A DNA stretch of 64,000 nt from Luscinia megarhynchos (taxonomy: Eukaryota; Chordata; Aves; Passeriformes; Turdidae). Positions 52,848 through 64,000 of this stretch are shown one piece after another. Numbering within the stretch: position 1 is the first letter of the stretch; the number at the start of each line of letters is the position of its first letter. The position numbers and the translations under genes are program-made. The notes below the pieces were generated by a model, which was given only the letters and a program-made list of their open reading frames with translations, made no database searches and was not told where the DNA came from. Location: positions 35,934,360 to 35,998,359 of the forward strand of contig JAPFBE010000003.1 of the NCBI GenBank assembly GCA_034336665.1, given 5' to 3'.

Positions 52848-55800
52848 GGACGAGAATAAGGCAGATCAGACTTCACATTGCTCTTTACAAGATCCTCCAC
52901 TGCAGCAGTAATCCCAAATTGCTTCTGCTAACCCTGTTTTATCAAATCTGACTCTTCAGAAATGATACCATGAAGGAGGAGGAAGACCTGTATGATAGTA
53001 GATATTAGCATCAGTATATTAGAAAGAGATATTTAAGAGTGCTAGTGGATCAGATACACAGTAATGGGCACTACATTTTTATTTAGAGCTTGCTAAACCT
53101 AAAGATACAATATGAATAAGAGCACGTCTCCTTCCTTCAAAAAAGGATCCAATTCCAAACATGAATAACAGCATGATATCTTAATTTCAACTGTTGGCTG
53201 CTGTGGCTGTTAGGACTGAAGTTCTGATTAAATTGGCATTATAAAGAAATTCTCTCCCATTTTCTTTCATGTGCTTCACAGCCCTGGATCACTTATTTTG
53301 GCTGTTCTCACTGTCTCATGCTTTCAGACACATTCATTTATCACAAAGCAAGGCACTTTCCTGTTTGTGTTTCCACTTTACTCTAAAGGACACAGAGAGA
53401 AACATTACAGGAATGCAGGGTTGCAGCAAATAAATTGTCTGCACTTAGTCTGCAATATGTCTGCAGCCATTCAGCCTTGTATGATTTCTTGTTGCAGAGA
53501 TAGAGTTAAAAGGCTTCTTGTAAATAACCATTTAATACAGCATTTTCTGATGACACGACTCTTTGATCTGTTTTTCTGCTAAGAACTGTAATATATACCA
53601 TGGAAATTTTACATCCTTTGTAATGAAATGTCTTAAAGTCTCATTTAATAATAGAGTTGTCTGTATATCTCAGAGATACATGGTGTACAGTAATTTAACT
53701 GGAATTAGATTGCCATGCAGTTCCCACAAATCTGAAAGTTTCATACCAAAGAAATTTAAAGAATCAACAGTTTCCAGAAGGATTAAAGGAAGTATCACAA
53801 TTTGAGGTGTTGGTGAGCTACATTAGACAAAGTGATAGTCATCACTACATTTACTATGTTTGCTAGACGAACAGAACTGTGATGGGACAGAATCTCCTCA
53901 GTAGCATTCCTATTTTAACCATGTATATAGTACATTGCCTTCTCTCAAGAACAAAAAAGTTAAATACATACTGTTCAAACAAAAAAAACCCACCTCAAAC
54001 CAGAAAGGATTTATACTATACCATAGATGAATTTTTCCTTTAATTACTATACGAAGTGATCATCTTTCGCAGCAGAAGCTGTCTTGTGACAGAAGGCAAA
54101 ACAACTCAATTCCTTACTAAATACTTCTCATTTATGCCACTGCAACCTGCAGGCACGCTTTCTAAGCTAAATAAATTATTTGTGATTTGCATGGAATTAA
54201 CAACCAAGTTCAATATGATACACTGAACAGCTATGATAATGCTTTTTGCTTCAATTTTTTATTTTTATCTTAATATATTCTACCATTTTTACTTTTTAGA
54301 TGAAGTTTAACTTTGAAAATATAAGATTGCACTGAAATATGAATATTTGGGAAACTACTTGTTGAAGAGTTATCAGAAAACATCAGGCTCTGATTTAACA
54401 TAACTAAAACGTGCCTTTTAAAATAATTTCTGAAATTAGTATTTTTCCCTCCTAATGTTACTTTTTATTTTTTACTTAAACTACATGTGTTCAAAAACCA
54501 AACATCATGTGTTTGCTTTTTCTTTTTTAAATAATGATTCTACCAGAGCTTAAAATTAAAAATTAACAGTGCAGAAAAATTTCAGATGTCTGTAAGCTCC
54601 ACAGTCTCAAAAAATTGTAATATTCTTGTGCCTATTTTTAATTTCATTCTTCTGCTGAGAAACAAAGATTTCACTGTAATTGTCTATTTTTATATGGATG
54701 GCCTCGTTCACAAGACACTAAAGTTTCTGGTTTTCAGGTTGGTTTTTATCTGTTTCTGTAATGTGCACAATTGAAAATACCAATGATTTGAAAACAAAAA
54801 TATTTGACATGAAGCAAACTTTTAATATAAGTCACTATTTTTGTGTTGGGTTTATATTCCTTTTTTCAGTTTGTCTTCAGAAATTATCATATCAAATGAG
54901 AAAACATCTTAAGGCATTGGCAGGGGAAGACATCCCATCAGGCTTCAGAGGGATTTTAAATATTTGTATGTTATTTTTCTTCTTTGAGTATCCAAGGTAA
55001 TACTCAGACCACCTAAGTTTGAAAAAACAGTATCTAAGTATTGAAGTTCCCTAATCATCAGTTCAAATACACCATATTAAGTCAAAGTACTTTTTGTACC
55101 GTTAATGAGGGAGGTAGAGACTGCTGAATAATGGCTAATAAATTCCCCACATTATCAAGACAACTGTCCAGAGTTCCCTGTACGGAAGTCAATGGATTAT
55201 GGGTCCCTTTCAACTCAGATTAGGTAATATTCAGGTCCCACTTATTTGGGGCATCAGTTTTCTGAAATTCAGATGAGAATCTATGCATAACTATACTGAG
55301 CTCCTGAGATATCAGTGTTTAGTTCAGGAGCTCTGAGAAGTGAGGAAGTGATAGTCCTAGGCCAAGGAAGTATAATAAACAACTCCCACATCCCAAGAAG
55401 GAGGTCTCAATCACATCTCCTGATGACAAGCATGATATTCTGTTCCTCGTACACATGATATTTATCTGTGTAAAGAAAAAAAAAGTTGTGCTTGCAAGCA
55501 TCAAAGTTAGAAAAGGGTTAAACAGGAGAGTAGGCAGAAAGATTAGCAACTTAGTGTCAGGGAGAAGGATCTGGAGTGGATTACATTGAATATAAAAAAA
55601 AAAATTGCTATGGTGCTTTTGTCCCTGAGCCTGCTTACTATAATGTAGATAATCATCTTCAACTGTCTTGCCCTTAGTAAAAGTAAGACCTGTTCATGCC
55701 TTACAGGGGTAATGTCTTACTTGTCTAACTACAAATGAATTAAGGGTTCCACTCCATTGACATCTTCAGCATTTCATGAGTCTAGGTTTAAACTAAAACA

Positions 55801-56609
55801 ATGAACTCTCCCTACTAAGCCTTCCTTTTCTTCTTTCATTCTTTCATTCTTGCTACTCAAAAATCAATTTAACATTGAAGAATGCTGACATCAGATTTTT
55901 GAGAGTTAATTTAATAATTTAAATACATGTAATTATTTCTCTTGTTCATTTGGAGAAGGAAGGATGAAGATGAAGGTAGATTCAAATTTTGGATTTTGTG
56001 CCTTCAGAAAATGTGAGGAAAAAAAATGTGAGGTGAGGAAATAGAAAAACAATGAAAAATCCCGAAGGATGATGAGCAAGTGCTTCTGTGAGGGCTAACC
56101 ATGAGTTCTGCTTCCAGTGGTTTGAATGGAAGTGTAACCCACAAAGAGATGCACAGTTTTTTCTGACAAAGACTGAACAACAGAATGTTATTCTCAACTC
56201 TTCATCACTGCATTCCCCAGGGTATTTCATTCTTCTGTACTTAAAAGCAGAATCAAAATATTGCCAAATTCTGACATTGTGTGAAACTCATCTCTTTCTG
56301 CACAAATAATTGAGCTGTGGAGTTGGAATGGCACATCTTTAGCACATTTTATTTAGAAATAGAAGAAAGGGAAGCAATTCAAAATCATACTGAAGTAGTG
56401 AGATATGATGAAAGTAAGTGAAATGAAAAAGCTGACTTGTAAGTTGATTCTGACATTTCTAAAATTATACTTGTAAAAGTCAATAGAATGGATTAAAAAT
56501 GCCTTTTAAGATTTAAACAATTCATATAGAGAGAGTCAACATCACTATATCACACAGATAAGTCTTCGACAACCATTTTTTTTTTTCCAGTGACTAAAAT
56601 AGAAGCAGT

Positions 56610-57891
56610 ATAGTAAGTTCCTGGAAGTGGAAGAGTACCTCCTGACACACCTGGTGATGGAGCCAGCCTGGGAAGGCACCCCACTGGACCTGTTGCTTGT
56701 GCACAGAGAAAGACTGGTGAGCCATGTGATGGTTGAAGGATTGGGCACAAAATCACAGTTTTCAATTCCCAGAGAACTAAGGAGGTGTGTTGGCAGAACT
56801 TCAACCTCCAGAGGACACTTTGGTCTCTTTAGAGGACTGAGAGTCTCTTGGGGTGCAGTTCTGAAGGGCAAGGAGGTCCTGAAAGGTTGGACATTCCTCA
56901 AGATGGAGATCTTTAAGGCACAGGAGCAGACCGTCCCCATGTGCTAAAATATGAGTCAGGGGCGAGGAAGATCAACCTGGCTGAACAGAGAGATAGCTTT
57001 CTATTAAGCTCAAGATAAAAAGAGAGTTTATAACCTTTGGAAAAAGAGGCAGGAAATTCAGGAGGACTTCAAAGTTTTCATAAGGTTATGTAGAGAGAAA
57101 ATTAGAAGAACTAAAGCCAACTAAAAGTTGTATTAGCAACTGCTATAAAAGATGATAAAAGATTATTCTAAAAATGCATTGTCAGCAAAAGAAAGGCTAA
57201 GGAGAATCTCCATCCTTTATTGGCTGTGGAGGAACAAAGAATAAGGAAAAGGCTGAGGTACTTAATACCTTCTTTGTCTCAGTCTGTAACAGCAAGAAAA
57301 AATTATTCTCAGGATATCTAGTCCTCTGAACTGGAGGGAATCCAGGGTCAGGGATCAGAATGAAGTCTCCATAATCCAAGGGAAAGTGGTCATTGACTTC
57401 TACACCACTTAGGCACACACATCTATGGGTTGGATGAGATTGCATGAAGGAATGGAGGGAGGTGGTGGAAAGCCTCATTGAAGCACTGTCCATGATTTAC
57501 CAGCAGTCCTGGCACACTAGGGAGGTCTCCAGCTGACTGGAGGCTATCCAATGTGACACCCCTCTACAAGGGCTGAAAGGACCCAGGGATACCTCAGGCC
57601 TGTCAGCCTGGCCTCAGGACTGTGAAAGGTCATGGACCAAATCATCTTGAGTGCCATTATGGGCATGTGCAGGACAACAAGATCAGGCCCGACTGACCCT
57701 GCTTGACCAACCTGATCTCCTCCTTTGAAAAGGTGACCCACTTGGTGGATGAGGGAAAGGCTGTGGTTGTTTTCTAGCTGAAGTTTAGTTAAGCCTTTGA
57801 CACAACATTTTTCTGGAGAAAATGCTGGCTCATGGCTTGGATGAGTTCAGTGGGTAAAAAACTGTCTGGATGGCCAAGCCCAGAGAGAATG
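56610..57891 (+). mobile_element. Longest CR1 copy, left part (ORF2 region)
   Basis: This is a decayed CR1 ORF2, 5'-truncated within or just after the endonuclease part. Recognisable blocks are LLTHLVMEPAWEGTPLDLLL (CR1 LLTQVVEEP...LLDLVL), a KAEVLN-type block near 57250, and the reverse-transcriptase segment ggcctgtcagcctggcctca / ggtcatggaccaaatcatct / ttgaccaacctgatctcctc / gtggatgagggaaaggctgt / ggcttggatgagttcagtgg. Frameshifts and stops break the frame. It ends at cccagagagaatg, where an LTR is inserted, and continues at about 58467. Confidence 0.93.
56627..56947 (+). pseudogene. Remnant of CR1 ORF2 protein
   Basis: A 106-codon frame whose start (leading into LLTHLVMEPAWEGTPLDLLL) aligns with the region of CR1 ORF2 between the endonuclease and reverse-transcriptase domains. 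It includes FGLFRGL, which matches the CR1 'DFGLFRDLL' block. It is a piece of a dead LINE protein. No start or downstream frame is retained, so it is not expected to be translated into anything functional. Confidence 0.75.
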
Positions 57892-58463
57892 TGTAGGTGT
57901 AGAAGAGGAAATTACAGGTGACCTTTCCCCTGATACGTCACAGTTGTGTTAATTACCAAAGAGGAGCAGCCTTGCCCTCAATAGGTCACTGCTGTGACTA
58001 ATAAAGATAAGTGTGATAAAAGGGGTGGGTTGGCTGATCAACAGGATTTTATAGACAGAGGGCCTCGAGAAAGAGGCCTTGGAAGATTTCGAGGAGCCCT
58101 GAGGAAGAAGGAACAATCTAGAGAGACCCCAAGAAGAACAAACAGGGAAAGGCGTTGCTGCAGTAAAGATCTGCTGTGAGGTCAGTCTGGGTCTGATGGA
58201 GTCAGAGCCTGCTGTTGTGATCTGTAATCATAGCTGAGCTGGGTGAAAGCTGTGGTCAGAATCTGCAAGCCAACACCTGCATTCACAGTCCAGCAGGAAA
58301 CAGCCACAGCCAGAGTCTGCAGCTGGACCCTGCAGTAGGAGCTTGCTATAGTCAGAGCTGGGATGGCAAAGCTGTAAAGGAGAATAAACTGGGACCTTTT
58401 CATATTGTTGAATGACAGTCTGTGTCCTGGCTGATTTCTCCCCCTAATGAGTGGTCTGCTACA
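57892..58463 (+). mobile_element. LTR inserted in the CR1, about 570 bp
   Basis: Non-CR1 sequence interrupts CR1 ORF2. It starts TGTAGGTGTAG and ends at or just after GTCTGCTACA, so it has LTR-like TGTAG/CTACA termini. A TATA-like element lies at either 58015-58022 (gataaaag) or 58047-58054 (tttatag region), and AATAAA is at 58383-58388. No internal retroviral region is attached. The target duplication is not clear, and about 100 bases of CR1 seem lost near the right junction. The exact 3' end (58463 or 58466) is ambiguous. I do not recall the family name. Confidence 0.7.
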
Positions 58464-58466
58464 ACA

Positions 58467-59370
58467 GCAGTGAAGGGAGCTGCGACCTGGACAAGAGGAT
58501 CAAGTGCACCCTCCAGCAGTTTGCAGATGGCATCAAGCTGAACCAGAGAGTTGATCTGCTGGAGGACAGGAAGGGTCTGCAGAGATATCTGCCAAGGCCA
58601 GTAGTATGATGTTCAACATGGTGAATGCCAGATCTTGCCCTTAGGTCACAACATCACCATGCAGCATTAGAAGTTGGGAGAAAAGTAGCTAGAAAGTTTC
58701 CTGGTGGAATAGGATTTGAGGCCACTGTTCCACGGCAGCTGAACATGAGTCAGTGTGTGCCCAGGTGGCCAAGAATGCCAATGGCATCCTGGTCTGTGCC
58801 AGCAGTATTGTGGCCAGCAGGACCAGAGCAGTGACTGTGCCCCTGTGCTCAGCACTGGTGAGGCTGTACCTCAAGTGCTGTGTTCAGTTTTGGGCTCCTC
58901 ATTGCAAAAGAGATGCTGAGATGATGGGGTGTGTCCAGGGAATGCCAGCAGAGCTGGTGAAGCTTCTGGAGCACAAGTGCTATAAGGAGCAGCTGAGGGA
59001 AGTTGTATTGTTCAGCCTGAAGGAAAGGAGTTAGGGGAGCCTAGCACTCCCGGCAAATACATGAAGGGAGATTTTAGTCAGGTGGGGATTGGTCTATTCC
59101 CAAGTAATAAGCAATGAGAGGAAATGGTCTCAAATTGCTACAGGGAAGGTTTAGATTGAATTTCAGGAAAAAATTTCTTTCCTGAAAGGTTTCTCAAGCA
59201 CAGGAAGAGACTTCTCAGGGAAGTGGAGGAGTCCTTATCTTCAGAGACATTTAAAAGGTGTATAGATATGGTACTTATGGACAGTTTAGTAGTCAACTTG
59301 GCTGTGCTGGGTTAAGGGTTGGACTAGATGATCTTAAATATCTTTGCCAATTTATACAATTTGATGTGTC
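58467..59370 (+). mobile_element. Longest CR1 copy, right part to 3' end
   Basis: CR1 resumes with a degenerate gtgaatggagtt-like block and then gacctggacaagaggatcaa, gtgcaccctc. Next comes the reverse-transcriptase catalytic motif: CR1 FADD is here FADG (58520-58531), a loss of the second aspartate by GAC to GGC. The C-terminal and 3' UTR blocks follow (gaacatgagtcagtgtgtgc, gtggccaagaatgccaatgg, tgttcagttttgggctcctc, acaagtgctataaggagcag) and the end ggttggactagatgatctt with a decayed tail. It is inactive. Confidence 0.93.
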
Positions 59371-60866
59371 TAACCCCTTTTATTCCTACTTCTCCAGCCA
59401 TGAGAATGAGATGTCATGTGAATCTTACAACTTTTATATTTTATATTTTTATCGTAAATTAATAACATCCTATAATGCCATTTTACAATGATCTGATTTT
59501 TACTGTTTTATACCTCACTATGTTTTTACTTGCTAACATGGTATTTCTCCCTCCTTACTTTTTGATTGAAGTATTCAGCATGCTTCAAGGCCCATGGGGT
59601 GTGGGGATAAAGCTTCAATTTTGATTGAGGAAATAATGCATATGAAAATCTACTGAGTTGTGATTTAGGAGCTATTAAGTGTCACCTCCCAGACCTGAAT
59701 ATGATTAAAATACTTGGGAAATTCCAGGTGCTGTTTCTGCCATTAGGGAGAAGTAAGACTAAGCTTTAGCAGTCTGATTTTGCCCCTTTGAATTTTCTCT
59801 TAGGCAATTTTTCTGAGATAAAACTTAATGTATAAACTGATTTTTAAAGACTACGTAAGAAGGACTCAACCTGGATTGTTGGTTACATGGAAGGAAGCCT
59901 TTAGACCCTCTAGGGTACCCAATGTTGCCTGTGGTATTGGGTTGAGGGTGGGATGAAAAGAGCTGGTTATCCTTAGTAAACTTTTGACCAGCCATTTCTA
60001 TCTGTGTGAATGAAACTTAAAGAATATTATTTGCATGCCATTGCTCCTGAGTACACAACAATGTGTTAAATTTATTTCCTTGACAATCCAATTGCTGATA
60101 TTGTCTTTTTTTGTGTGTGCTGTAATAGTTCAATAAAAATAGAAAAATACAGCAAGTAGTTTATCTGTAGATTTTTTTCTTGTGCTTGGTGGTTGGAGGA
60201 AAAAAAATGAAACACTATTAAACCATGACTTTGGTGGAATATGGCCTATTTCCTGTGAATAATTGACAGAAATATAGTAAAGTGTTAGTGGTAAATTTGA
60301 AGTGGCATGCACAGTATGTGTTTAGAATGTTTATACAGTCTCCGATTGATTCTCAGGGAGCTCAGACTAATTGGAAATAAGGTTTATGTGCAGCGAAGCA
60401 GTGAACCAGTGATATGGTGATACTGCAGAAGTGATTCCTGCCTCTGGCAATATTTTTATACATATCTGCAAAGCTCAGGCAGAATTCTGAATTGCTTAAA
60501 TAATAGAAATACATAATTTTGTAAATTTATCTAGGTTTACAGTATTTCAAATACACAGCTCTCCTATCAGAGAGAGAAGGAAGGATTAGCATTTTGCCCT
60601 TTCTCCCTTCAGTACTCTTGGAAGGAACTGTAAAACTTGTTTTCACAAGCTGAGCTAATGATAGGTGGGATTTGAATGCAGGGATATTGAATGCTGGTTA
60701 GTCACCCCATCTTTGTCAGGGACAGGAAATGGCCAACAGATAACAGCTCATTTTGCAGGGGTAAACATGTTCAGAACTATTCAAACTAATAACCTCGAGT
60801 TATTGTTCAACAGCTTTCAAACAGTAGAACTGTCCTGGCTTGTAAATTGACCTTAGTAGAATATAC
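59371..60866. other. Unique DNA, no gene seen
   Basis: No exon or transposon recognised. Moderately AT-rich without simple repeats of note. Confidence 0.5.
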
Positions 60867-60869
60867 TGT

Positions 60870-61487
60870 GGCTGTGATGGCCAGGACTTGGGATTCTAAG
60901 ATCCCTTTGTTAGGGATGTGCGCTGATTAATCCAAGCTAGCAACCAAGCACCACAGAGCTCCCTGCTTGCTCCCTGCTTACCTGATCAGATGGGAGAGAG
61001 AATTGAAAGGTAGAAGAAAACTAACTTTTGTTGAGATGGTAACAACTTAGTAACTAATACTTAGAGTAATAAGAATAATAATGAAAGTTACAAAAGGAGA
61101 GGGAAGTAAAACACTGGAGAAACAACTAATACAAATGAAAACAATTGCTCCACCACCAGACTGATGCCCAGACAGTTCCCAAGCAGTGGCCCCAAGGCCA
61201 GCTTTCTGCCTAGTTTATATGCTGAGCATAGTGCATAAGGCATCAGATATTCTTTTTGTCAGTTGGAGTCACTTGTTCTCTGTCTTCTCCCAGTTTTGTG
61301 TGCAACCTAAGCCTGCTTGCTGGTGGGGCACAAAAAGCTGAAAAGTCCTTTACCTAGTGTAAGGATTGCTCATCAACAACTGAAAAATCAGTGTGTTATC
61401 AATATTTTTCTCATCCTAAATCCAGGACACACCACTGTACTGACTTCTAGGAAGAACATTAACTCTATCCCAGCCAAAACCAGGATG
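60870..61487 (-). mobile_element. Avian ERV LTR, near complete
   Basis: On the minus strand it begins near CTGGTTTTGGCTGGGATAGA, passes ttttggctgggatag / gttgataacacac-like blocks, has a TATA box (CATATAAAC; plus-strand gtttatatg about 61213-61221), and ends in a tggtgcttggttgc-type U5. It is the same family as the fragment at 6640-6930, sharing the ttaactctatcccagccaaa block and the TATA neighbourhood in the same orientation. The U5 end is diverged and both boundaries are accurate only to about 10-20 bases. I saw no internal region or clear target duplication. Confidence 0.75.
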
Positions 61488-62555
61488 GTGTGATAGGGCC
61501 AGAAATGTTAGTACTGGTAGGAAACCTGTATACCCTAATTACACTAATTACTTTGAGACTGAAATAGTAAGGGTAGAGCTATAAAAGGCACCTGGAAGAA
61601 TTTGTTTTAATGAACAAAGTCCTCAAAAAGCTGAATTATTTTCTTTTTTAGAACTCTCCGTCTCCCTCATTTTTCCTGTGGATATATAGGAATGTTATGC
61701 ACTCATTTTTCATCCCTGACTGCTTACTCTAATGCTGGTACTACATGTACTATAGCTTCACTTACAGAATTCTGGTTATTTTTTCCTTTTTTTTTGTCTC
61801 TCGTCCCTCCTCGTTCCCCCCCCCCTCCCCCCCCCCCCCCTTATTACTGCTTTTTGTCTCTCTTTCAGAAAGATATTACTTTTCCTGAGTTATTGAAATT
61901 AACATGGATTATTTTTCCTGTATGTGTGGGAGTACACAGACAGATAGCTAGGTCTGTATTCATTTCTCACTCATATCCATGGAAGGTACTCTGGTGTTTT
62001 CAAGGCAGTTGCCAACTGTAGCTGAAAGAATGGAACGATTTTATTTTCCACTGCTAAGAGGTACAATGAAAAAAGGCAAAAGTTTTTCTGCCTTCAGGAG
62101 CTTCCTTACCAGGACTAGGAAGGTTTTTTACTCTCCTCTTTATTATTCTCTATTTCTTGCAAAGATAGAAATAAGAAGTTAGACTTTCATAATTTCAGAT
62201 GGGGAAGACTAGAAGAGAATATTGTAATGAGGCATCTAGTCCCATGAGTTCTGTTTAGCTAGTCATCCTTTGACTGCATTGGAAAGGGAGTAACAGAAGG
62301 AAACAAGAAGAAGAAAGGAAACGTAAAAGATCAGGAAGTTGGTCTAAACTGTTTAAAAGACGAACACTTAAAACTTTTTTTTTTTCCTGCTGGAGATAAC
62401 TGCAGGTATTCAAGCATTAAATTCTCCAAATATTTAAATAAACACATTGACAAATGGGGTAAGCCTTCAGGTGTCTTGTTTTGGTATTATTTGGTGCTTA
62501 AGTGAGAAAGTAGCAGTGGCACGATAATTTTAAGCAACATGACAGATCATAAGTT
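61488..62555. other. Unique DNA with one C tract
   Basis: Apart from the C tract at 61816-61840, no gene or transposon is recognised. An open frame across the tract has a poly-Pro run and no family signature. Confidence 0.5.
61816..61840. repeat. C10-T-C14 homopolymer-like tract
   Basis: Twenty-four cytosines broken by a single T, preceded by a pyrimidine-rich lead-in. Such tracts are unstable and prone to sequencing error; the exact length should be treated with caution. Confidence 0.95.
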
Positions 62556-62690
62556 CTCAAAACATCTTAGGTTGGAAAGAACCTTACAGGTCATCTAGTT
62601 CCAGTCCCTCAGTTGTTGAAAAGGATACCTTCCACTTGATCAGGTTGCTCAGAGCTCCATCCAACCTGGCTTTGAATACTGTCACACAAA
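62556..62690 (-). mobile_element. Short CR1 3' end fragment
   Basis: aacatcttaggttggaaaga, accttacaggtcatctagtt and the following ccagtccctc, then gctcagagctccatccaacc and tggctttgaata, form the reverse complement of a CR1 tail. It is strongly 5'-truncated and lacks clear terminal octamers. Confidence 0.88.
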
Positions 62691-63479
62691 CAAATCCCAA
62701 AAATCAAACCAAACAATTAAAAAATACCCCCAAAATAAACTAGATAAGTACAAAAGTTATAATCTGATTTTTAAACCTATATATGCATATTGTTTGACAT
62801 TACTTTAATAAAGCAGTTTAGGTTTAGTACAGAGATCAAAGTAAATCAGCTCTTACCACACTGAACCCTTCTTTTTTAGTTCTAATAAAGTTTTAAGCTA
62901 TTGAAGCTGGGCTCAGAATTTTATATTTTTATACAAATAAATTTATTTTATATGACAGAAACAGATTCTTTTTTACCCTTGGTGCATCTAGAGCTCTTAC
63001 TGTAAATGAAAGACATCTACTTTTGTGGTTTTGTTTAACTTTAAAGTTAGTGATTTTATCAAAAATAGAGATTAGAATGAAAGTACTAGTTTTGCTGAAT
63101 GTGGACAATTGTTCTAAGCAAGAAATGCTTACTTTTTGACTTGAAATGTGCTAATAAAATGAAAGAAGTATTTCCTCTAATTTAGAAATAAAGTTGTGCA
63201 GAAGGAGAGCTGGTCTTCAACTGAGAAACAGTCTTGCAGTACTAATTGTAAGATGGTGCTTAAGCTAGCACCATCAACAAAAATGCGGAGTGCTTGTGCT
63301 CACAGTGTTATCTATTTCTCCTTGTGCTCCATAGGGAGAATCTAGGTGATTTGGAGAAGATATCCAGCCCTTAGATGTCTCAGAGGGACAGGATCAAAGC
63401 CTATTTGGCTGTGTAGGCTGTTGCTGAGAATGTATTGAATCTGTTTCTTTATATATTCATCAGTTCTCAAAATGGCTTC
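62691..63479. other. AT-rich unique DNA, no gene seen
   Basis: No exon or transposon recognised in this stretch, which begins with an A/C-rich patch next to the CR1 fragment. Confidence 0.5.
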
Positions 63480-63780
63480 CTGTGGGAGATATTAATTTGC
63501 TTCTTTCTGGACATATACAATTAATTCAGAAAAGCCTTTGGTAAAAGGTTGCTTCTGGGGTACATTCTGAGCAAAAGCAGAAAAGTAAATTTATTTGTCT
63601 ATAGCCCTGAGTATAAAAAGGGAAGGATGACAGATTGTGTACAAGATGCCCAAGAATCCAAATTATTACCTGGCTCACCAGCATCTGCCTACGTTGCCTC
63701 CTATGCAATAAATCTTCATGTTTAATTGCTGTTTCTCATATTTTCAAAGAAATCTGGCACTGACTATGGACCCCACCAAG
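63480..63780 (+). mobile_element. Possible LTR: paired TATA box and polyA signal
   Basis: A strong TATA box (gagtataaaaaggg, about 63610-63623) is followed about 90 bases later by caataaatc (AATAAA at about 63706). This short TATA-to-polyA spacing is typical of retroviral LTRs, where both lie in one element. A TG at 63481-63482 could be the start. Neither boundary nor a target duplication could be established. It could instead be a chance pair in AT-rich DNA. No retroviral internal region follows up to the window end. Confidence 0.3.
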
Positions 63781-64000
63781 GGAAGCAGAGTAGAAAATTT
63801 TGAAGACAGATGTAGTTAAAATCAAGTTTGCAAAAAATAAAGCCTAAGGTAACCCAAGCAGGTATGCCAGTAGGTCCTCAACTAATATATGTGAGGAGAT
63901 ATGGTAGAGAGAGACACAGCCAGGTAATTTCCTTATCCATCATGCAAATATAGTAAATTGGTCTGTTTTCTTTCAAAATCTGTACAGGATGATGTGATCT
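63781..64000. other. End of window, nothing recognised
   Basis: No gene, transposon or RNA was recognised in these last bases. Confidence 0.5.

Larger units (their letters stand above)
49790..56609. other. AT-rich unique DNA, no confirmed gene
   Basis: No exon or transposon could be confirmed. Contains an open frame of 123 codons at 50109-50477 (listed separately) and a TA-rich microsatellite (52801-52847). Open frames at 53271-53582 and 53563-53805 have no family signature. Confidence 0.45.

Noticed and set aside
53271..53582. A 103-codon frame with a hydrophobic start resembling a signal peptide
   Set aside because: Composition is explained by T-rich DNA. I saw no cysteine pattern, family motif or conserved context.
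1..64000. A novel gene system, CRISPR array, operon or RNA gene cluster
   Set aside because: There are no spaced direct repeats, no tRNA or rRNA genes, and no run of co-oriented coding frames. The sequence behaves as bird non-coding DNA.

Overview
The window looks like AT-rich, gene-poor avian nuclear DNA. Many CR1 LINE fragments, including ones ending in the bird-typical ATTCTATG tail, together with several avian-type endogenous-retrovirus LTRs, point to a bird. The LTR mix suggests a songbird, but only weakly. I found no convincing protein-coding exon, tRNA, rRNA, CRISPR array or bacterial-style operon on either strand. The open frames present are short, mostly lack an ATG start, and fall in repeats or low-complexity DNA. 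I read the window as intergenic or deep intronic sequence.

Layout. 1-6.6 kb: unique AT-rich DNA with a perfect 22-bp palindrome (308-329) and a (CA)24 microsatellite (4311-4358). 6.6-9.5 kb: an LTR fragment on the minus strand and two CR1 3' ends. 9.5-14.8 kb: unique DNA with an A-rich polypurine-like tract and a faint tRNA-like ancient repeat (about 12.46 kb). 14.85-15.79 kb: a solo LTR of about 940 bp with internal tandem units. 15.8-28.3 kb: about 12.5 kb with no repeat I can recognise. 28.3-29.1 kb: a CR1 nested inside an older CR1 whose 3' tail has become (TATTC)32. 33.4-34.6 kb: a minus-strand CR1 split by a 583-bp solo LTR. 36.1-36.8, 40.05-40.8 and 41.1-41.4 kb: further CR1 copies. 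49.19-49.78 kb: a 592-bp minus-strand solo LTR, found here from its TG...CA ends, a near-perfect 6-bp target duplication and an internal TATA/polyA layout. 56.6-59.4 kb: the longest CR1 copy (about 2.2 kb of ORF2-derived sequence), split by an LTR of about 570 bp. 60.87-61.49 kb: a second, fuller copy of the LTR family seen at 6.6 kb. 62.56-62.69 kb: a short CR1 end. 63.48-63.78 kb: a TATA/polyA pair that may be another LTR.

Nothing here looks like a cooperating gene system. The information is in the order of transposon insertions: three nested pairs give relative ages. It is also in a few structured non-coding motifs: the palindromic kappaB-like site, a G-quadruplex motif and terminal hairpin in the 49-kb LTR, and the CR1-tail pentanucleotide expansion. 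Subfamily names are withheld because I could not run a repeat-library search.
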